In this document: one piece after another, positions 40,885 through 49,270 of the stretch | Layout of the letters: every line of letters begins with the position of its first letter | Numbering within the stretch: the stretch's first letter is position 1 | From: Paenarthrobacter histidinolovorans | Lineage (GTDB): Bacteria > Actinomycetota > Actinomycetes > Actinomycetales > Micrococcaceae | Assembly (NCBI RefSeq): GCF_014647595.1 | Contig: NZ_BMPM01000009.1 | Coordinates: 1-64,000 of the forward strand | DNA length: 64,000 bases | Direction: 5' to 3' | The notes under the pieces: generated by a model | Database searches by the model: none | The model's input: only the letters and a program-made list of their open reading frames with translations | Told to the model about the DNA's origin: nothing | Program-made: the position numbers and the translations under genes

Positions 40885-41830
40885 CGAGGAGGTTTTCCTT
40901 GATGGTGTTGCCGGAGTCCACCACGATGAAGCAATCAACGCGGCGGTCGCCCCGATCCCAGCTGCTGCTGCTGGGGTACACGTTCTGCTGGAGCAGGATG
41001 TAGTTGGCGGACGCCGCGTTGAGTTTCACGGTTTTGCATACTTCCCTGCCCTTGTCCCGCAAAGCAGTGGCGCCGGGGAAAGACTCATCTGCCCCGTAGC
41101 TGAAGACTGCACCGAGCTGGGCGGAGTGTTCGGTATCGCACTCCACGGCCCTGGCTTCAGTGGCTTTGGGGTCGAAGCTGGCGAAGCAGTCGCCAACCTG
41201 GAAGTCCTTGGCGTTTGTATCGCGGGGGAGCGGGCCGGGGGTAGAGGTTGCGCTGGGGCTGGCCACGGAGGCTTCCGGACGGCTGCCGAGCAGGTTGAGC
41301 AGGACCCAGATCACTACCCCGATCAGAACCAGGACACCAAGCACGATCCCGCCAATGACAAGGCGTTGACGTTTGATCGGGTCTCCGTGCTGCTCCGGTT
41401 GCCATTCCTGGCCCGGGACCGGCTCCTGGCCTGGGTAGGCCTGGCCTTGGTACGGCTGGCCTGGATTTGCTTGGCCTGGGTAGGGCTGGCCTAGGTAGGG
41501 CTGTTGCGGCGGATACGGCTGCTGCCATGGGTAGTGCGGGTCTCCGCCAGCGGGCGATTCAGCAGCGACTGGAGCGTTGTCCTCAGCAGCCTCGGGAGTC
41601 TTCCCACTTTCCGGTGGCAGCGCGGGGTCCGGCTGGTCGCCCGGATTCGGTACGAAGTCAGGATCGAGTTCTGGTGCGGGATCCGGCTGGAGGCCTGATG
41701 GTGGTGTCAGCGGGGTTGCTTGTGGCTGCTCACCGGATGCCGGCGGAGGTGTTTCAGGCGCGGCAGATGCACCATCCTTGCCTTGATCGTGTGGCGAACC
41801 ATCACGCGGTGAGGTGTTGTCCTGGCTCAT
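40877..41830 (-). CDS. Pro/Gln-rich membrane protein with septum-formation domain
   Basis: A 317-residue protein. Residues 1-165 are Pro-, Gln- and Gly-rich cytosolic tail with repeats of the PYPGQ/NPGQPYQGQ kind; one transmembrane helix (about 172-195, LVIGGIVLGVLVLIGVVIW) follows, then an extracytoplasmic Septum_form domain with GDCFASFD, VECDTEHSAQ, REVC and VDCF Cys residues. ATG 41830 is used; an open frame reaches 41866. A role at the division septum is inferred from the domain name and is unproven. Confidence 0.8.
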   Translation of the reverse strand: MSQDNTSPRDGSPHDQGKDGASAAPETPPPASGEQPQATPLTPPSGLQPDPAPELDPDFVPNPGDQPDPALPPESGKTPEAAEDNAPVAAESPAGGDPHYPWQQPYPPQQPYLGQPYPGQANPGQPYQGQAYPGQEPVPGQEWQPEQHGDPIKRQRLVIGGIVLGVLVLIGVVIWVLLNLLGSRPEASVASPSATSTPGPLPRDTNAKDFQVGDCFASFDPKATEARAVECDTEHSAQLGAVFSYGADESFPGATALRDKGREVCKTVKLNAASANYILLQQNVYPSSSSWDRGDRRVDCFIVVDSGNTIKENLLDK

Positions 41831-42074
41831 ATTCCGGGGTGTGCCTTTCCTGCTGTGGAGCCGCATTGAGGCCGACTCTACCCAATTTTCGGCCTGCTTG
41901 GAGGCGTCTGCCGCTGGTTTTGACGGTGTCGGCCCCGGACTCGGGGTTGGAGTGGCGCACAGGCACCCCTGAAAGCATGTAATCTAGACATACGACAAAT
42001 TGACCAAACATTCCGGGGCCTCACCGATAGCCAAGGTGACCACCTCCGGTCCAAGTACAAAAGGGGGTCACGCC

Positions 42075-42299
42075 ATGGGGCGCGGCCGTCAAAAGGCAAA
42101 AGCTACCAAGCAGGCTCGGGATATCAAGTACTACTCCCCGAACACTGACTATTCGGCACTTGAGCGGGAGCTCACGGGTCCGTCCAGTCGTGTCAAGAGC
42201 CACTTCCCCGACGATCCCCCGGAGCCGGATTATTCGGCCTACGAGGACAAGTACGCGGAAGATGATGACGACGAGGTAGACACCCGCCGTATCGTATAG
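42075..42299 (+). CDS. DUF3073 family protein
   Basis: A 74-residue small acidic-tailed protein. MGRGRQKAKATKQARDIKYYSPNTDYSALERELTG-type start is diagnostic of DUF3073, nearly universal in Actinobacteria. AGGGGG is about 8 nt before ATG 42075; an open frame begins further upstream at 42000 but is not part of the family. Basic N-terminus and Asp-rich C-terminus (EDDDDEVD) suggest nucleic-acid or protein contact. No known function. A terminator follows. Confidence 0.92.
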   Translation: MGRGRQKAKATKQARDIKYYSPNTDYSALERELTGPSSRVKSHFPDDPPEPDYSAYEDKYAEDDDDEVDTRRIV

Positions 42300-42395
42300 C
42301 TGTCGCAACCAACAGGTGCCGCTGGCACTGAGTTGCGTACCGCCGTCGTACACAAGGTCATCGCGCATCCCCGGATGCCGTATATCTTTCGAAGA

Positions 42396-42443
42396 GGGCC
42401 CTCAGGGCACGCCGCACTTTGGCGTACCCTGGGGGTCCTTTTC
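42396..42443 (+). terminator. Intrinsic terminator after DUF3073 gene
   Basis: A long stem with a few mismatches (GGCCCTCAGGGCACGCC against GGCGTACCCTGGGGGTCC) around GCACTTT, followed by TTTTCT at 42439-42444. Confidence 0.75.
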
Positions 42444-42480
42444 TGCGTAGGCTGGAGTTTCCAGCGCAGTGAAGGAAAGC

Positions 42481-43308
42481 ATGCCTTCCGCTGGGCCAAC
42501 CACCCCGCACGTATGGAAGCAGGAGCACACAGGCAGCATGACCACCCGAAACCATTACGCCAGCGGAGAGCCGTGCTGGGCGGATCTGCAGACCAGGGAC
42601 GTCGCGGCGGCCAAGGATTTCTACCAGCGCGTTTTCGGCTGGACCTACAAGGACCTGCCCACCCCCGATGGGCGCAGCTACTCCCAGGCTTTCGTGAAGG
42701 ATCAGCTGGTGGCGGTGATCGCCCCGCAGAACCCTCTGCAGGAGGCCGCCGGAACGCACGGCCAGTGGAACATCTACCTTGCGGCAACGGACACGGAGGA
42801 AGTGGCCGAGGACGCCGCCCATGCCGGCGGGAAGCTGCAGTTCGGGCCGGAGGCTGTTGCAGATACCGGGGTGCTCGCGTTCATCGAGGCAGCGGGTGGC
42901 GGAACCACCGGTATCTGGCAGGCCGGAACGCACCTCGGCAGCCACCTCTACAACGAGCCTGGCGCGTTGGCATGGGCGGAACTTTTGACGCCTGAGCCGC
43001 AGGCCGCCGTCGGATTTTTACAGCAGCTGTTCGGATATGAGGTCACCGAATACCCCCAGGACGACGGCGGCAGTTACAGCACGCTGATGGTGAACGGTGA
43101 GGAAGTGGCCGGCGTCGTTCCTGCCGGGGAGGGTGAGGACGCTGGATGGCAGGTGTACTTTGGGGTGGCCGATGTCCGGGAGGCCGCCGATGCAGCCGTG
43201 GCGGCCGGGGGAGAGCTCCTGGTGGAGCCGGACGCCCGGCCGGAGACAGGTTCCCTGGCCACCATCCAGGATCCGCAAGGCGGCGTGCTGAGCCTGATCC
43301 AGGTGTGA
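42481..43308 (+). CDS. Two-domain VOC (glyoxalase/bleomycin-resistance fold) protein
   Basis: A 275-residue protein of two VOC domains. Domain 1 (about 28-140) begins GEPCWADLQTRDVAAAKDFYQRVFGW and domain 2 (about 155-275) begins PGALAWAELLTPEPQAAVGFLQQLFGY; each ends in a strand such as GGVLSLIQV. The domain shape matches antibiotic-biosynthesis hydroxylase-type VOC proteins; no metal triad is obvious, so it may bind rather than catalyse. ATG 42481 has AAGGA close by; ATG 42538 is an alternative. Function unknown. Confidence 0.85.
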   Translation: MPSAGPTTPHVWKQEHTGSMTTRNHYASGEPCWADLQTRDVAAAKDFYQRVFGWTYKDLPTPDGRSYSQAFVKDQLVAVIAPQNPLQEAAGTHGQWNIYLAATDTEEVAEDAAHAGGKLQFGPEAVADTGVLAFIEAAGGGTTGIWQAGTHLGSHLYNEPGALAWAELLTPEPQAAVGFLQQLFGYEVTEYPQDDGGSYSTLMVNGEEVAGVVPAGEGEDAGWQVYFGVADVREAADAAVAAGGELLVEPDARPETGSLATIQDPQGGVLSLIQV

Positions 43309-43432
43309 AGCACGACGCGCATATTCACTGAGGCCGCGGAAATGGATTGCCGCTGCCCGGATGTGGGTGTCGGGTGTCCGGATCCTGGGCGCCAACGAAT
43401 ATGGGTGTCGCTACGGACTACTGACACGCAAC

Positions 43433-43478
43433 AAAAAAGGAGCGGCCGGGCAGTAAGACCTGCCCGGCCGCTCCTTTT
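43433..43478. terminator. Strong intrinsic terminator after purM
   Basis: A perfect 15-bp stem GGAGCGGCCGGGCAG/CTGCCCGGCCGCTCC, loop TAAGAC. On the minus strand it is followed by TTTTTTG, giving a classic purM terminator; on the plus strand TTTT also follows, serving the VOC gene. Confidence 0.93.
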
Positions 43479-43490
43479 CGTAAGAGACGC

Positions 43491-44639
43491 TTAGGCGTAG
43501 GCGTTCACCAAACGGACAGCGCCGCCGTCGACGCCCTTGGCACCCTGGACGTAATCCGGGCCGGTCTTGTCGATCGAGTCGCTGTCAGCCGAAACGGTAC
43601 CCATGATCCAGGACGGCAGGCCGCGCTCGTTCAGGCGTGCCACTGCGGCGTCGGCTGCTTCGGCGGAAACGATGGCCACCATGCCCACGCCGAGGTTCAG
43701 CGTGCGCTCAAGGTCGGCCAGCGGGACGTTGCCGAGCTCGGAGACCAGCTTGAAGATGGCGGGGAGCTCCCAGGTGTTGCGGTCCACCGTGGCGACGAGG
43801 CCCTGCGGGAGGACGCGTGCCAGGTTGGCGGCGAGGCCACCACCGGTGACGTGGCTGAAGCCGTGAACCGCGTTGGCCGAGTTCACCGGGAAGGCGCGGG
43901 CCAGGTCCAGGCAGTCTGCTGCGTAGACGCGGGTCGGCTCCAGGAGCTCTTCACCCAGCGTGCGGCCAAGCTCGGAAACCTGGCGGTCCAGGGCCCAGCC
44001 GGCGTGGTTGATGACGCGGCGGACCAGGGAGTAGCCGTTGGAGTGCAGGCCGGAGGAAGCCATGCCGAGCACGACATCGCCGGCGCGGACCCGGTCCGGG
44101 CCGAGCAGCGCGTCAGCCTCGACAACACCGGTGGCGGCACCAGCGACGTCGTACTCGTGCTCACCCAGCAGGCCCGGGTGCTCAGCGGTTTCGCCGCCCA
44201 CCAGGGCGGTACCGGCGACGGAGCAGGCTGCGGCAATACCGCGAACGATGTCCGCGATGCGCTCCGGGACAACCTTGCCGCACGCGATGTAGTCCGTCAT
44301 GTACAGCGGTTCTGCACCGACCACGACGATGTCATCCACCACCATGCCCACGAGGTCGAAACCGATGGTGTCGTGGATGTCCATGGCCTGCGCAATGGCG
44401 ACCTTGGTGCCAACACCGTCAGTGGACGTAGCCAGCAGGGGCTTCTTGAAGGTGAGCAGCTTGGAGACGTCGTACAGGCCGGCAAAACCGCCGACGCCGC
44501 CAATCACCGACGAGTTGTGGGTCGCCTTGACGGCGCCCTTCATGAGTTCGACGGCGCGGTCTCCCGCTTCGACGTCGACACCCGCGGAGGCGTAGGTGAT
44601 ACCGGAGTTATTCTCAGCGGCGGGTGTTGCGGAGCTCAT
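43491..44639 (-). CDS. purM: Phosphoribosylformylglycinamidine cyclo-ligase (AIR synthetase)
   Basis: A 382-residue enzyme closing the imidazole ring in purine synthesis (FGAM + ATP to AIR). Family blocks include TYASAGVDVEAG, ATSTDGVGTKVAIA, FDLVGMVVDDIVVVGAEPLYMTDY, ALVGGETAEHPG (Mg/ATP), and VHGFSHVTGGGLAANLARV. It overlaps purF by 4 bp (ATGA) and ends at a strong terminator, so purF-purM is one operon. Confidence 0.97.
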   Translation of the reverse strand: MSSATPAAENNSGITYASAGVDVEAGDRAVELMKGAVKATHNSSVIGGVGGFAGLYDVSKLLTFKKPLLATSTDGVGTKVAIAQAMDIHDTIGFDLVGMVVDDIVVVGAEPLYMTDYIACGKVVPERIADIVRGIAAACSVAGTALVGGETAEHPGLLGEHEYDVAGAATGVVEADALLGPDRVRAGDVVLGMASSGLHSNGYSLVRRVINHAGWALDRQVSELGRTLGEELLEPTRVYAADCLDLARAFPVNSANAVHGFSHVTGGGLAANLARVLPQGLVATVDRNTWELPAIFKLVSELGNVPLADLERTLNLGVGMVAIVSAEAADAAVARLNERGLPSWIMGTVSADSDSIDKTGPDYVQGAKGVDGGAVRLVNAYA

Positions 44640-46267
44640 ACAGACTCTTTCTTGTCGGCGTCGGTCAAACGATCAGCGTCGGTAAGCAGGTTTTCGAATT
44701 CGGCGTCGGGTCCGGGATCACAACCCGTGGCACCCGGCTTCTCGGCGGGGTCCTCGGAATCGTCCACGGATTCTGACTGAGCGGCCGGTTCCAGTCCGCC
44801 AAGGTCGGTCCGTTCCAGCAGGTTCTTGCCGAGCTTGTCCGCGTGGGGCAGCTCGATCGGGTACTTGCCGGTGAAGCAGGCCGTGCAGAGGCGTTCGCGC
44901 GGCTGCTGGGTAGCGCCGATCATGCCATCTTCTGAGATGTAGGCCAGCGAGTCGGCGCCGATTGCCTGGGAGATCTCCTCGATGGTGGCACCGTTGGCGA
45001 TCAGTTCTGCGCGGGAGGCGAAGTCGATGCCGTAGAAGCAAGGCCACTGGACCGGGGGAGAGGAGATCTTCACGTGCACAGCGGCAGCACCGGCTTCACG
45101 CAGCATCCGGACAATGGCGCGCTGCGTGTTGCCGCGGACGATCGAATCATCCACCACCACAATGCGCTTGCCTCGGATCACCGATTCCAGGGCGTTGAGC
45201 TTGAGCCGGATGCCGAGCTGGCGCAGGGTCTGCGAGGGCTGGATGAACGTGCGGCCCACGTAGGCGTTCTTGACGAAGCCGTGCGCGAACGGGATACCCG
45301 ACTGTTCTGCGTAGCCAACAGCGGCGGGTGTGCCGGACTCGGGAACGGGGATGACCAGGTCAGCCTCATGGGTGTTTTCGCGGGCCAACTGGCGGCCCAT
45401 TTCCACACGCGCCTCGTACACGGAGCGGCCGGCAATGGCAGCATCCGGGCGGGCGAGGTAGACGTACTCGAAGACACAGCCGGCAGGCGTTGCCTCGGCG
45501 AAGCGCTGGGAACGGACGCCGTCCTCGTCGATAGCGATGAATTCGCCGGGCTCGATCTCGCGGATGAAGCTGGCGCCAACGGTGGCCAGGCCGGCCTGTT
45601 CGGAAGCGACAACCCAGCCGCGCTCCAGGCGGCCCAGGCACAGCGGGCGGATGCCGTAGGTATCGCGGGCTGCGTAGAGGGTTCCTTCATCCATGAAGAC
45701 GAAGCAGAAGCCACCCTTGATTTTGGGCAGCAGCTCCAGTGCGGTCTGCTCCAGGGTCTTGCCCTCTTCGCCCTCGAGGAGAGCGGTCACCAGTGCGGTG
45801 TCGGAGGTGTTTCCCTGCTTCATTTCACCGGTCAGCTGGCCGTCGTTGCGCTCGAGGATCATTTCCCGGAGCTCAGCGGTGTTGGTCAGGTTGCCGTTGT
45901 GGGCCAGGGCAACCGTGCCGGTTGCTGTCGCACCCAGGGTCGGCTGCGCGTTGGCCCAGTGGCTTGCACCGGTGGTGGAGTACCGGCAGTGGCCTACGGC
46001 CAGGTGCCCGGTGAGGGTGTTCAGGGTTGTCTCGTCGAAGACCTGGGACACAAGGCCCATGTCCTTATAGACGTTGATGCGCTTGCCGTCACTGGTAGCA
46101 ATACCAGCCGATTCTTGTCCGCGGTGCTGCAGCGCATACAGCCCGTAATAGGTGAGTTTTGCTACTTCTTCACCGGGAGCCCAAACCCCGAAGACGCCAC
46201 AAGCGTCCTGGGGGCCTTTTTCGCCGGGGAGAAGATCATGAGAAAGTTTTCCGTCGCCACGTGCCAC
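44636..46267 (-). CDS. purF: Amidophosphoribosyltransferase
   Basis: A 543-residue glutamine-PRPP amidotransferase, first step of purine synthesis. The propeptide ends so that Cys23 (DACGVFG) becomes the N-terminal nucleophile; the PRPP loop is IVVVDDSIVRGNTQ and the Fe-S cluster Cys are in LCTACFTGKYP and other late Cys. The C-terminus is extended by an acidic tail. Start GTG 46267: GACAAT lies 6 nt before it and no SD is seen, so a leaderless mRNA is possible. Coupled to purM. Confidence 0.96.
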   Translation of the reverse strand: MARGDGKLSHDLLPGEKGPQDACGVFGVWAPGEEVAKLTYYGLYALQHRGQESAGIATSDGKRINVYKDMGLVSQVFDETTLNTLTGHLAVGHCRYSTTGASHWANAQPTLGATATGTVALAHNGNLTNTAELREMILERNDGQLTGEMKQGNTSDTALVTALLEGEEGKTLEQTALELLPKIKGGFCFVFMDEGTLYAARDTYGIRPLCLGRLERGWVVASEQAGLATVGASFIREIEPGEFIAIDEDGVRSQRFAEATPAGCVFEYVYLARPDAAIAGRSVYEARVEMGRQLARENTHEADLVIPVPESGTPAAVGYAEQSGIPFAHGFVKNAYVGRTFIQPSQTLRQLGIRLKLNALESVIRGKRIVVVDDSIVRGNTQRAIVRMLREAGAAAVHVKISSPPVQWPCFYGIDFASRAELIANGATIEEISQAIGADSLAYISEDGMIGATQQPRERLCTACFTGKYPIELPHADKLGKNLLERTDLGGLEPAAQSESVDDSEDPAEKPGATGCDPGPDAEFENLLTDADRLTDADKKESV

Positions 46268-46387
46268 TGGTCGATTGTCTCATGTTGTGGCCGTGGTACG
46301 TTCCCCCGCGGTCTATATGACCCCGCCAACCGGTACATAACAGGCGTGTCTGCCCGAAAATGCGGTGTGTCTCACATTGGCTCCCCC

Positions 46388-46411
46388 CAAAAGAGGCGGG
46401 CCGGGGGCCCG
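46388..46411 (-). terminator. Terminator of the small membrane protein gene
   Basis: CGGGCC-loop-GGCCCG stem (46397-46402 with 46406-46411) followed on the minus strand by CCTCTTTT, just 2-3 bp past the stop of the 46414-46746 gene. Confidence 0.7.
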
Positions 46412-46413
46412 AC

Positions 46414-46746
46414 TTAGCGGACGTCGTCGTTCTCCGGTCCTTCGTCCGGAACCGAATCCGGGACGGCTTCCACCACCGCACGCTGGGAGCGCTTGACGCT
46501 GACGCGGTCCAGGATCAGGGCCAGGACCGAGAAGAGGATGACGCCGCCGCCGGCGCAGACGATCAGGAAAAAGCCGAAAACCGTGCCCGCATCGAAGGCG
46601 GGGTCTGCGGGACGTCCGTACGCGATGATCGCAGCCACGATTGCGCCCACCACCGCGCCCAAGATCATGAAGGGAACGAACTTGGGTGCCCGGCGAACCG
46701 TGATCTCGCGACGGGCGGAATTGGGGGTGGTGTCCTCTGAAGCCAT
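46414..46746 (-). CDS. Small two-helix membrane protein, conserved hypothetical
   Basis: A 110-residue protein. Two hydrophobic helices (FVPFMILGAVVGAIVAAIIAYG about 23-45; GFFLIVCAGGGVILFSVLALIL about 57-80) with a short loop, then a charged Pro/Asp-rich tail. The start is taken as ATG 46746 because upstream in-frame codons fall in a palindrome. Found upstream of purF in the same direction; not a recognised enzyme. Function unknown. Confidence 0.7.
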   Translation of the reverse strand: MASEDTTPNSARREITVRRAPKFVPFMILGAVVGAIVAAIIAYGRPADPAFDAGTVFGFFLIVCAGGGVILFSVLALILDRVSVKRSQRAVVEAVPDSVPDEGPENDDVR

Positions 46747-46775
46747 GCCTTCAAGCGTACCGTTCTCCACCCAAG

Positions 46776-46822
46776 TGACAGATAATGCCAATGTTCGCGG
46801 GGAACATTGGCATTATCTGGCA
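46776..46822. terminator. Long perfect hairpin after hiuH
   Basis: 18-bp perfect arms (CAGATAATGCCAATGTTC at 46779-46796 with 46802-46819) and a GCGGG loop; it extends by two more pairs past one mismatch. It begins 15 bp after the hiuH stop on the minus strand and precedes the small membrane protein gene. No U-tract, so it ends or stabilises the uraD-hiuH mRNA. Confidence 0.7.
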
Positions 46823-46836
46823 CATCGGCGGTGGGT

Positions 46837-47178
46837 TTAGCTGCCGCGGTACGTCGAGAACGCGAACGGGCTCAGCAGCAGGGGCACGTGGTAGTGCTCA
46901 CCGGCGTCGGAAACTGTGAAGTTCAGGTCCACTTCCGGGAAGAAGGTCTCCGTGCCCAGTCCTTCGTAGTAGGCGCCCGTGGCGAAGTTCAGCCGGTAGG
47001 CGCCGCCCGGGATCCGCTCGGGGCCAAGATTCTTGATCCGGCCGTCTGCGTCGGTTTCGCCCTTGCCTACCAAGGTCCAGTCGTCGCCGTCGCGGACGTA
47101 AAGTACGACGGCGACACCCGCCGCCGGGCGACCGGAACCGGTGTCGAGGATGTGGGTGGTGACTTGTGAAACGCTCAT
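46837..47178 (-). CDS. hiuH: 5-hydroxyisourate hydrolase (transthyretin-like)
   Basis: A 113-residue transthyretin-fold enzyme converting 5-hydroxyisourate to OHCU, the second step of urate breakdown. N-terminal THILDTGSGRPA and C-terminal YRGS (catalytic His, Arg and Ser region) are diagnostic, with HYHVPLLLSPFAFSTYRGS ending the protein. GGAG is 7 nt before the ATG, which overlaps uraD (ATGA). Soluble tetramer in the family. Confidence 0.96.
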   Translation of the reverse strand: MSVSQVTTHILDTGSGRPAAGVAVVLYVRDGDDWTLVGKGETDADGRIKNLGPERIPGGAYRLNFATGAYYEGLGTETFFPEVDLNFTVSDAGEHYHVPLLLSPFAFSTYRGS

Positions 47179-47684
47179 GCGTTGACTCCTTCGCTGATCA
47201 GTCCCGAGAGGCGCAACAACGCGATCTCCCGCAGCTGGCCGGCCACGATTGTGTCTTCTTCTTCGGGGGTGTGGTTGAGGCGTTCCTGGAGGGCGGCGAG
47301 CATCTCCTGCGCGCTACGGCCTGCAGCACGGATCAGGAAGACCCTGCCGAACTTTTCCTCGTAGGCGCGATTGCCTTCGGCCAGCGCCGCTGTGGTCTGG
47401 TTGTCGCCGGGATCCACGCCGGCCTGCTCCGAACGCGACATCGCGGCTTCGGTGGTCTGCGCCTTGGGGCGTTCGCCGATCCGGGGGTGGTGGGCCATGG
47501 CTGACTCCACCTCGGCAGGGGTGAACGGCTCTGCGGCGCCTTGGGCCTGCCCCAGGAGTTCGTCGACGCTGGCGTAGGGGCGCGCGTCCACGATGGTTTC
47601 CACCCAGCGGCTGATGTCCAGGCAGGGGGTCAGGGTCCTGATGGCCTCGTCCCGGTCAGCCGTGTTGAATACTGCAAGCTCCAT
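47175..47684 (-). CDS. uraD: OHCU decarboxylase
   Basis: A 169-residue all-helical enzyme converting OHCU to S-allantoin and CO2, following hiuH in urate degradation. AMAHHPRIGE holds the catalytic His; SRSEQAGVD and GRVFLIRAAGRSAQEML are family blocks. ATG 47684 is chosen with GAGGA 8 nt upstream; further upstream residues (start 47714) have no good SD. First gene of the pair with hiuH. Confidence 0.94.
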   Translation of the reverse strand: MELAVFNTADRDEAIRTLTPCLDISRWVETIVDARPYASVDELLGQAQGAAEPFTPAEVESAMAHHPRIGERPKAQTTEAAMSRSEQAGVDPGDNQTTAALAEGNRAYEEKFGRVFLIRAAGRSAQEMLAALQERLNHTPEEEDTIVAGQLREIALLRLSGLISEGVNA

Positions 47685-47773
47685 GCTTGTCATCCTCGTG
47701 CAAAATGCTGGCATCCATGGTGTGGGCTATGCGGAACTCCTGCTGTTGCCGGAGGAAGCCTTGTGCCTCAAGC

Positions 47774-47788
47774 TTCCGCATCATGGAA
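47774..47788. promoter_or_regulatory. IclR-like palindromic box upstream of uraD
   Basis: TTCCGCATCATGGAA fits the pattern TTYYGC-N3-RTGRAA shared with the two boxes at 63443-63478. It is 90 bp upstream of the uraD ATG. A weaker related sequence lies at about 47796-47809. Suggests common control of urate and glyoxylate genes. Confidence 0.5.
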
Positions 47789-47838
47789 CTGTTATTTCAG
47801 CATACGTAATTCAGTTAAGCCGAGTGGCCTGCCCGGTG

Positions 47839-48669
47839 TCAAGAGACTATCTCGCGATGACGCCGCGTGCGCACCGTCAGGTAGAGCCGGTGGGCCGTGA
47901 TGACCAGGGCCAGCCAGGCGATGCCGATGGCCCATGCGGCGAGTACATCCGTCAGCCAGTGGTGGCCAAGGTAGACGCGGCTCAAGCCCATGGTGAGGGC
48001 AAAGACTGCTGCGATGGCCACCGTGATCACCCGCGAGCGGGTGGTCTTGAGCCTCAGGATGATCAAGTACGCCACAATTCCGGCGATCACGATCGAATTC
48101 AGGGAATGGCCGCTGGGGAAGGAAGCTGAGTGCTCGTACGGTGGAATCGCGTCGGCCAGGTCAGGGCGGGTCCGGCCGAAGATCGGCTTGCCCAGGACCG
48201 TGATCAGGAGCGACCCCAAGCCGGCCGAGAGCATCAGGATGACCGGAGTCCAGGAATGCCGCCGCAAAGCAAGGAAGATCATGATGCCCAGTGCGATGAG
48301 TGGCATGCCTACGGTGCCGCCGATATTTGTGTAAGCCGTGATGACCGCGTCCGCAGCAGGGGACCGGACTGATTTGGCGGCATCAAGAACGGGGTGGTCG
48401 AAGCCTGCGACCCCATCCGCTTCAGTCACTGACTCGTACACTTCGCCGAATGCCCAGGTCAGGGTCAAGGTGATGCCCAGACCGACCGCCAGCGTGATGA
48501 TGAGCGCGGCGTAGGGGCCCAGGAGCCCGGTGATCCACTCGGCGCCCCGGGCCAAGGTCCGCCCGGCGGGGGACTTCCAGCGCGTAAGGTCCTGTCCGGC
48601 AACGAAGCGGTCTTGGTGTACCTCGCCCCGTATGCCCTTTTCTGCGGGCTCGTTTCCTTCAGTCGTCAC
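47839..48669 (-). CDS. PAP2-family membrane phosphatase
   Basis: A 276-residue protein with six predicted helices and the three PAP2 motifs: KPIFGRTRP (KX6RP), SFPSGHS (PSGH) and SRVYLGHHWLTDV (SRX5H). Such enzymes remove phosphate from undecaprenyl-pyrophosphate or phosphatidate in the membrane outer face. GTG start follows AGGGGAC. No operon partners; substrate not predictable. Confidence 0.92.
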   Translation of the reverse strand: MTTEGNEPAEKGIRGEVHQDRFVAGQDLTRWKSPAGRTLARGAEWITGLLGPYAALIITLAVGLGITLTLTWAFGEVYESVTEADGVAGFDHPVLDAAKSVRSPAADAVITAYTNIGGTVGMPLIALGIMIFLALRRHSWTPVILMLSAGLGSLLITVLGKPIFGRTRPDLADAIPPYEHSASFPSGHSLNSIVIAGIVAYLIILRLKTTRSRVITVAIAAVFALTMGLSRVYLGHHWLTDVLAAWAIGIAWLALVITAHRLYLTVRTRRHREIVS

Positions 48670-48747
48670 TTGCGTCCCCTATCGTGGCGGCTTCGGCGTT
48701 GGTGAGTAACCTTAGCAGTTTGGGATCGGGGAACCCTGGTGGGCGTT

Positions 48748-49209
48748 TCACGTTGCCGGATGGCCCACTTTGACCAGCAGTGTCTCTTGGGGTTTGAGTT
48801 CACTGCCGTCGGGGCCCAGAGGGCGCAGTCGCGGCACCGGCTGCCCCGTGGCTGGGGTGACCAGGGTGGAATGGCGTTCGTTGGTGCCGAAGGCATTGCG
48901 CTCGCCCCATTGCCGGAGGCTGAGGACCAGTGTGAACAGGTCCAGTCCGGCGGTCGTGGGTTCGTACTCACTCCGCGTGCCGCGCTCATTGGGAATCCGG
49001 GTGAGGACGCCTCTTTCCACCAGGAGACGCAGGCGGTCCGAGAGGATGTTCTTGGCCACTCCCAGGGATTTCTCAAACTCCGAAAAGCGCCGTTTGCCGT
49101 CGAGTGAATCCCGAACGATCAACAATGTCCACTTGTCGCCCACCAGGTCGGCGGCCCTGGCGACGGGGCACTCGGGGTCCGTCCAGTCCATTTCGGTTGG
49201 TTGCAACAT
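48748..49209 (-). CDS. HxlR-family transcriptional regulator
   Basis: A 153-residue winged-helix protein with DPECPVARAADLVGDKWTLLIVRD, the HxlR hallmark (Cys-Pro pair then DKWT), and RFSEFEKSLGVAKNILSDRLRLLVERGVL as recognition helix. HxlR proteins often sense electrophiles through the conserved Cys. The likely ATG 49209 lies inside one of two operator copies, and no SD precedes it; ATG 49191 is an alternative. Divergent from the MFS-aminotransferase operon, which it probably represses. Confidence 0.88.
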   Translation of the reverse strand: MLQPTEMDWTDPECPVARAADLVGDKWTLLIVRDSLDGKRRFSEFEKSLGVAKNILSDRLRLLVERGVLTRIPNERGTRSEYEPTTAGLDLFTLVLSLRQWGERNAFGTNERHSTLVTPATGQPVPRLRPLGPDGSELKPQETLLVKVGHPAT

Positions 49210-49254
49210 GAAACCATTCTGCCATAGGCTCATTTGGTTGCATATTGAAACCAA
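49197..49254. promoter_or_regulatory. Duplicated HxlR operator
   Basis: Two 21-bp palindromes TTGGTTGCA-N-TGAAACCAW at 49197-49217 and 49234-49254 (37-bp offset) with TTGGTT and AACCAW arms. Copy 1 covers the hxlR start codon, copy 2 the MFS promoter. Repeat spacing is about 3.5 helical turns. Confidence 0.7.
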
Positions 49255-49270
49255 CCAGTGGGGGCGCTCC

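Noticed and set aside
43309..43432. Short ATGTGGGTGTC-like direct repeats between the VOC gene and the purM terminator
   Set aside because: Two imperfect short matches only; not a repeat array or CRISPR.
45074..46417. 447-residue open frame antisense to purF
   Set aside because: purF is certain on the minus strand and the antisense frame is unlike any protein.
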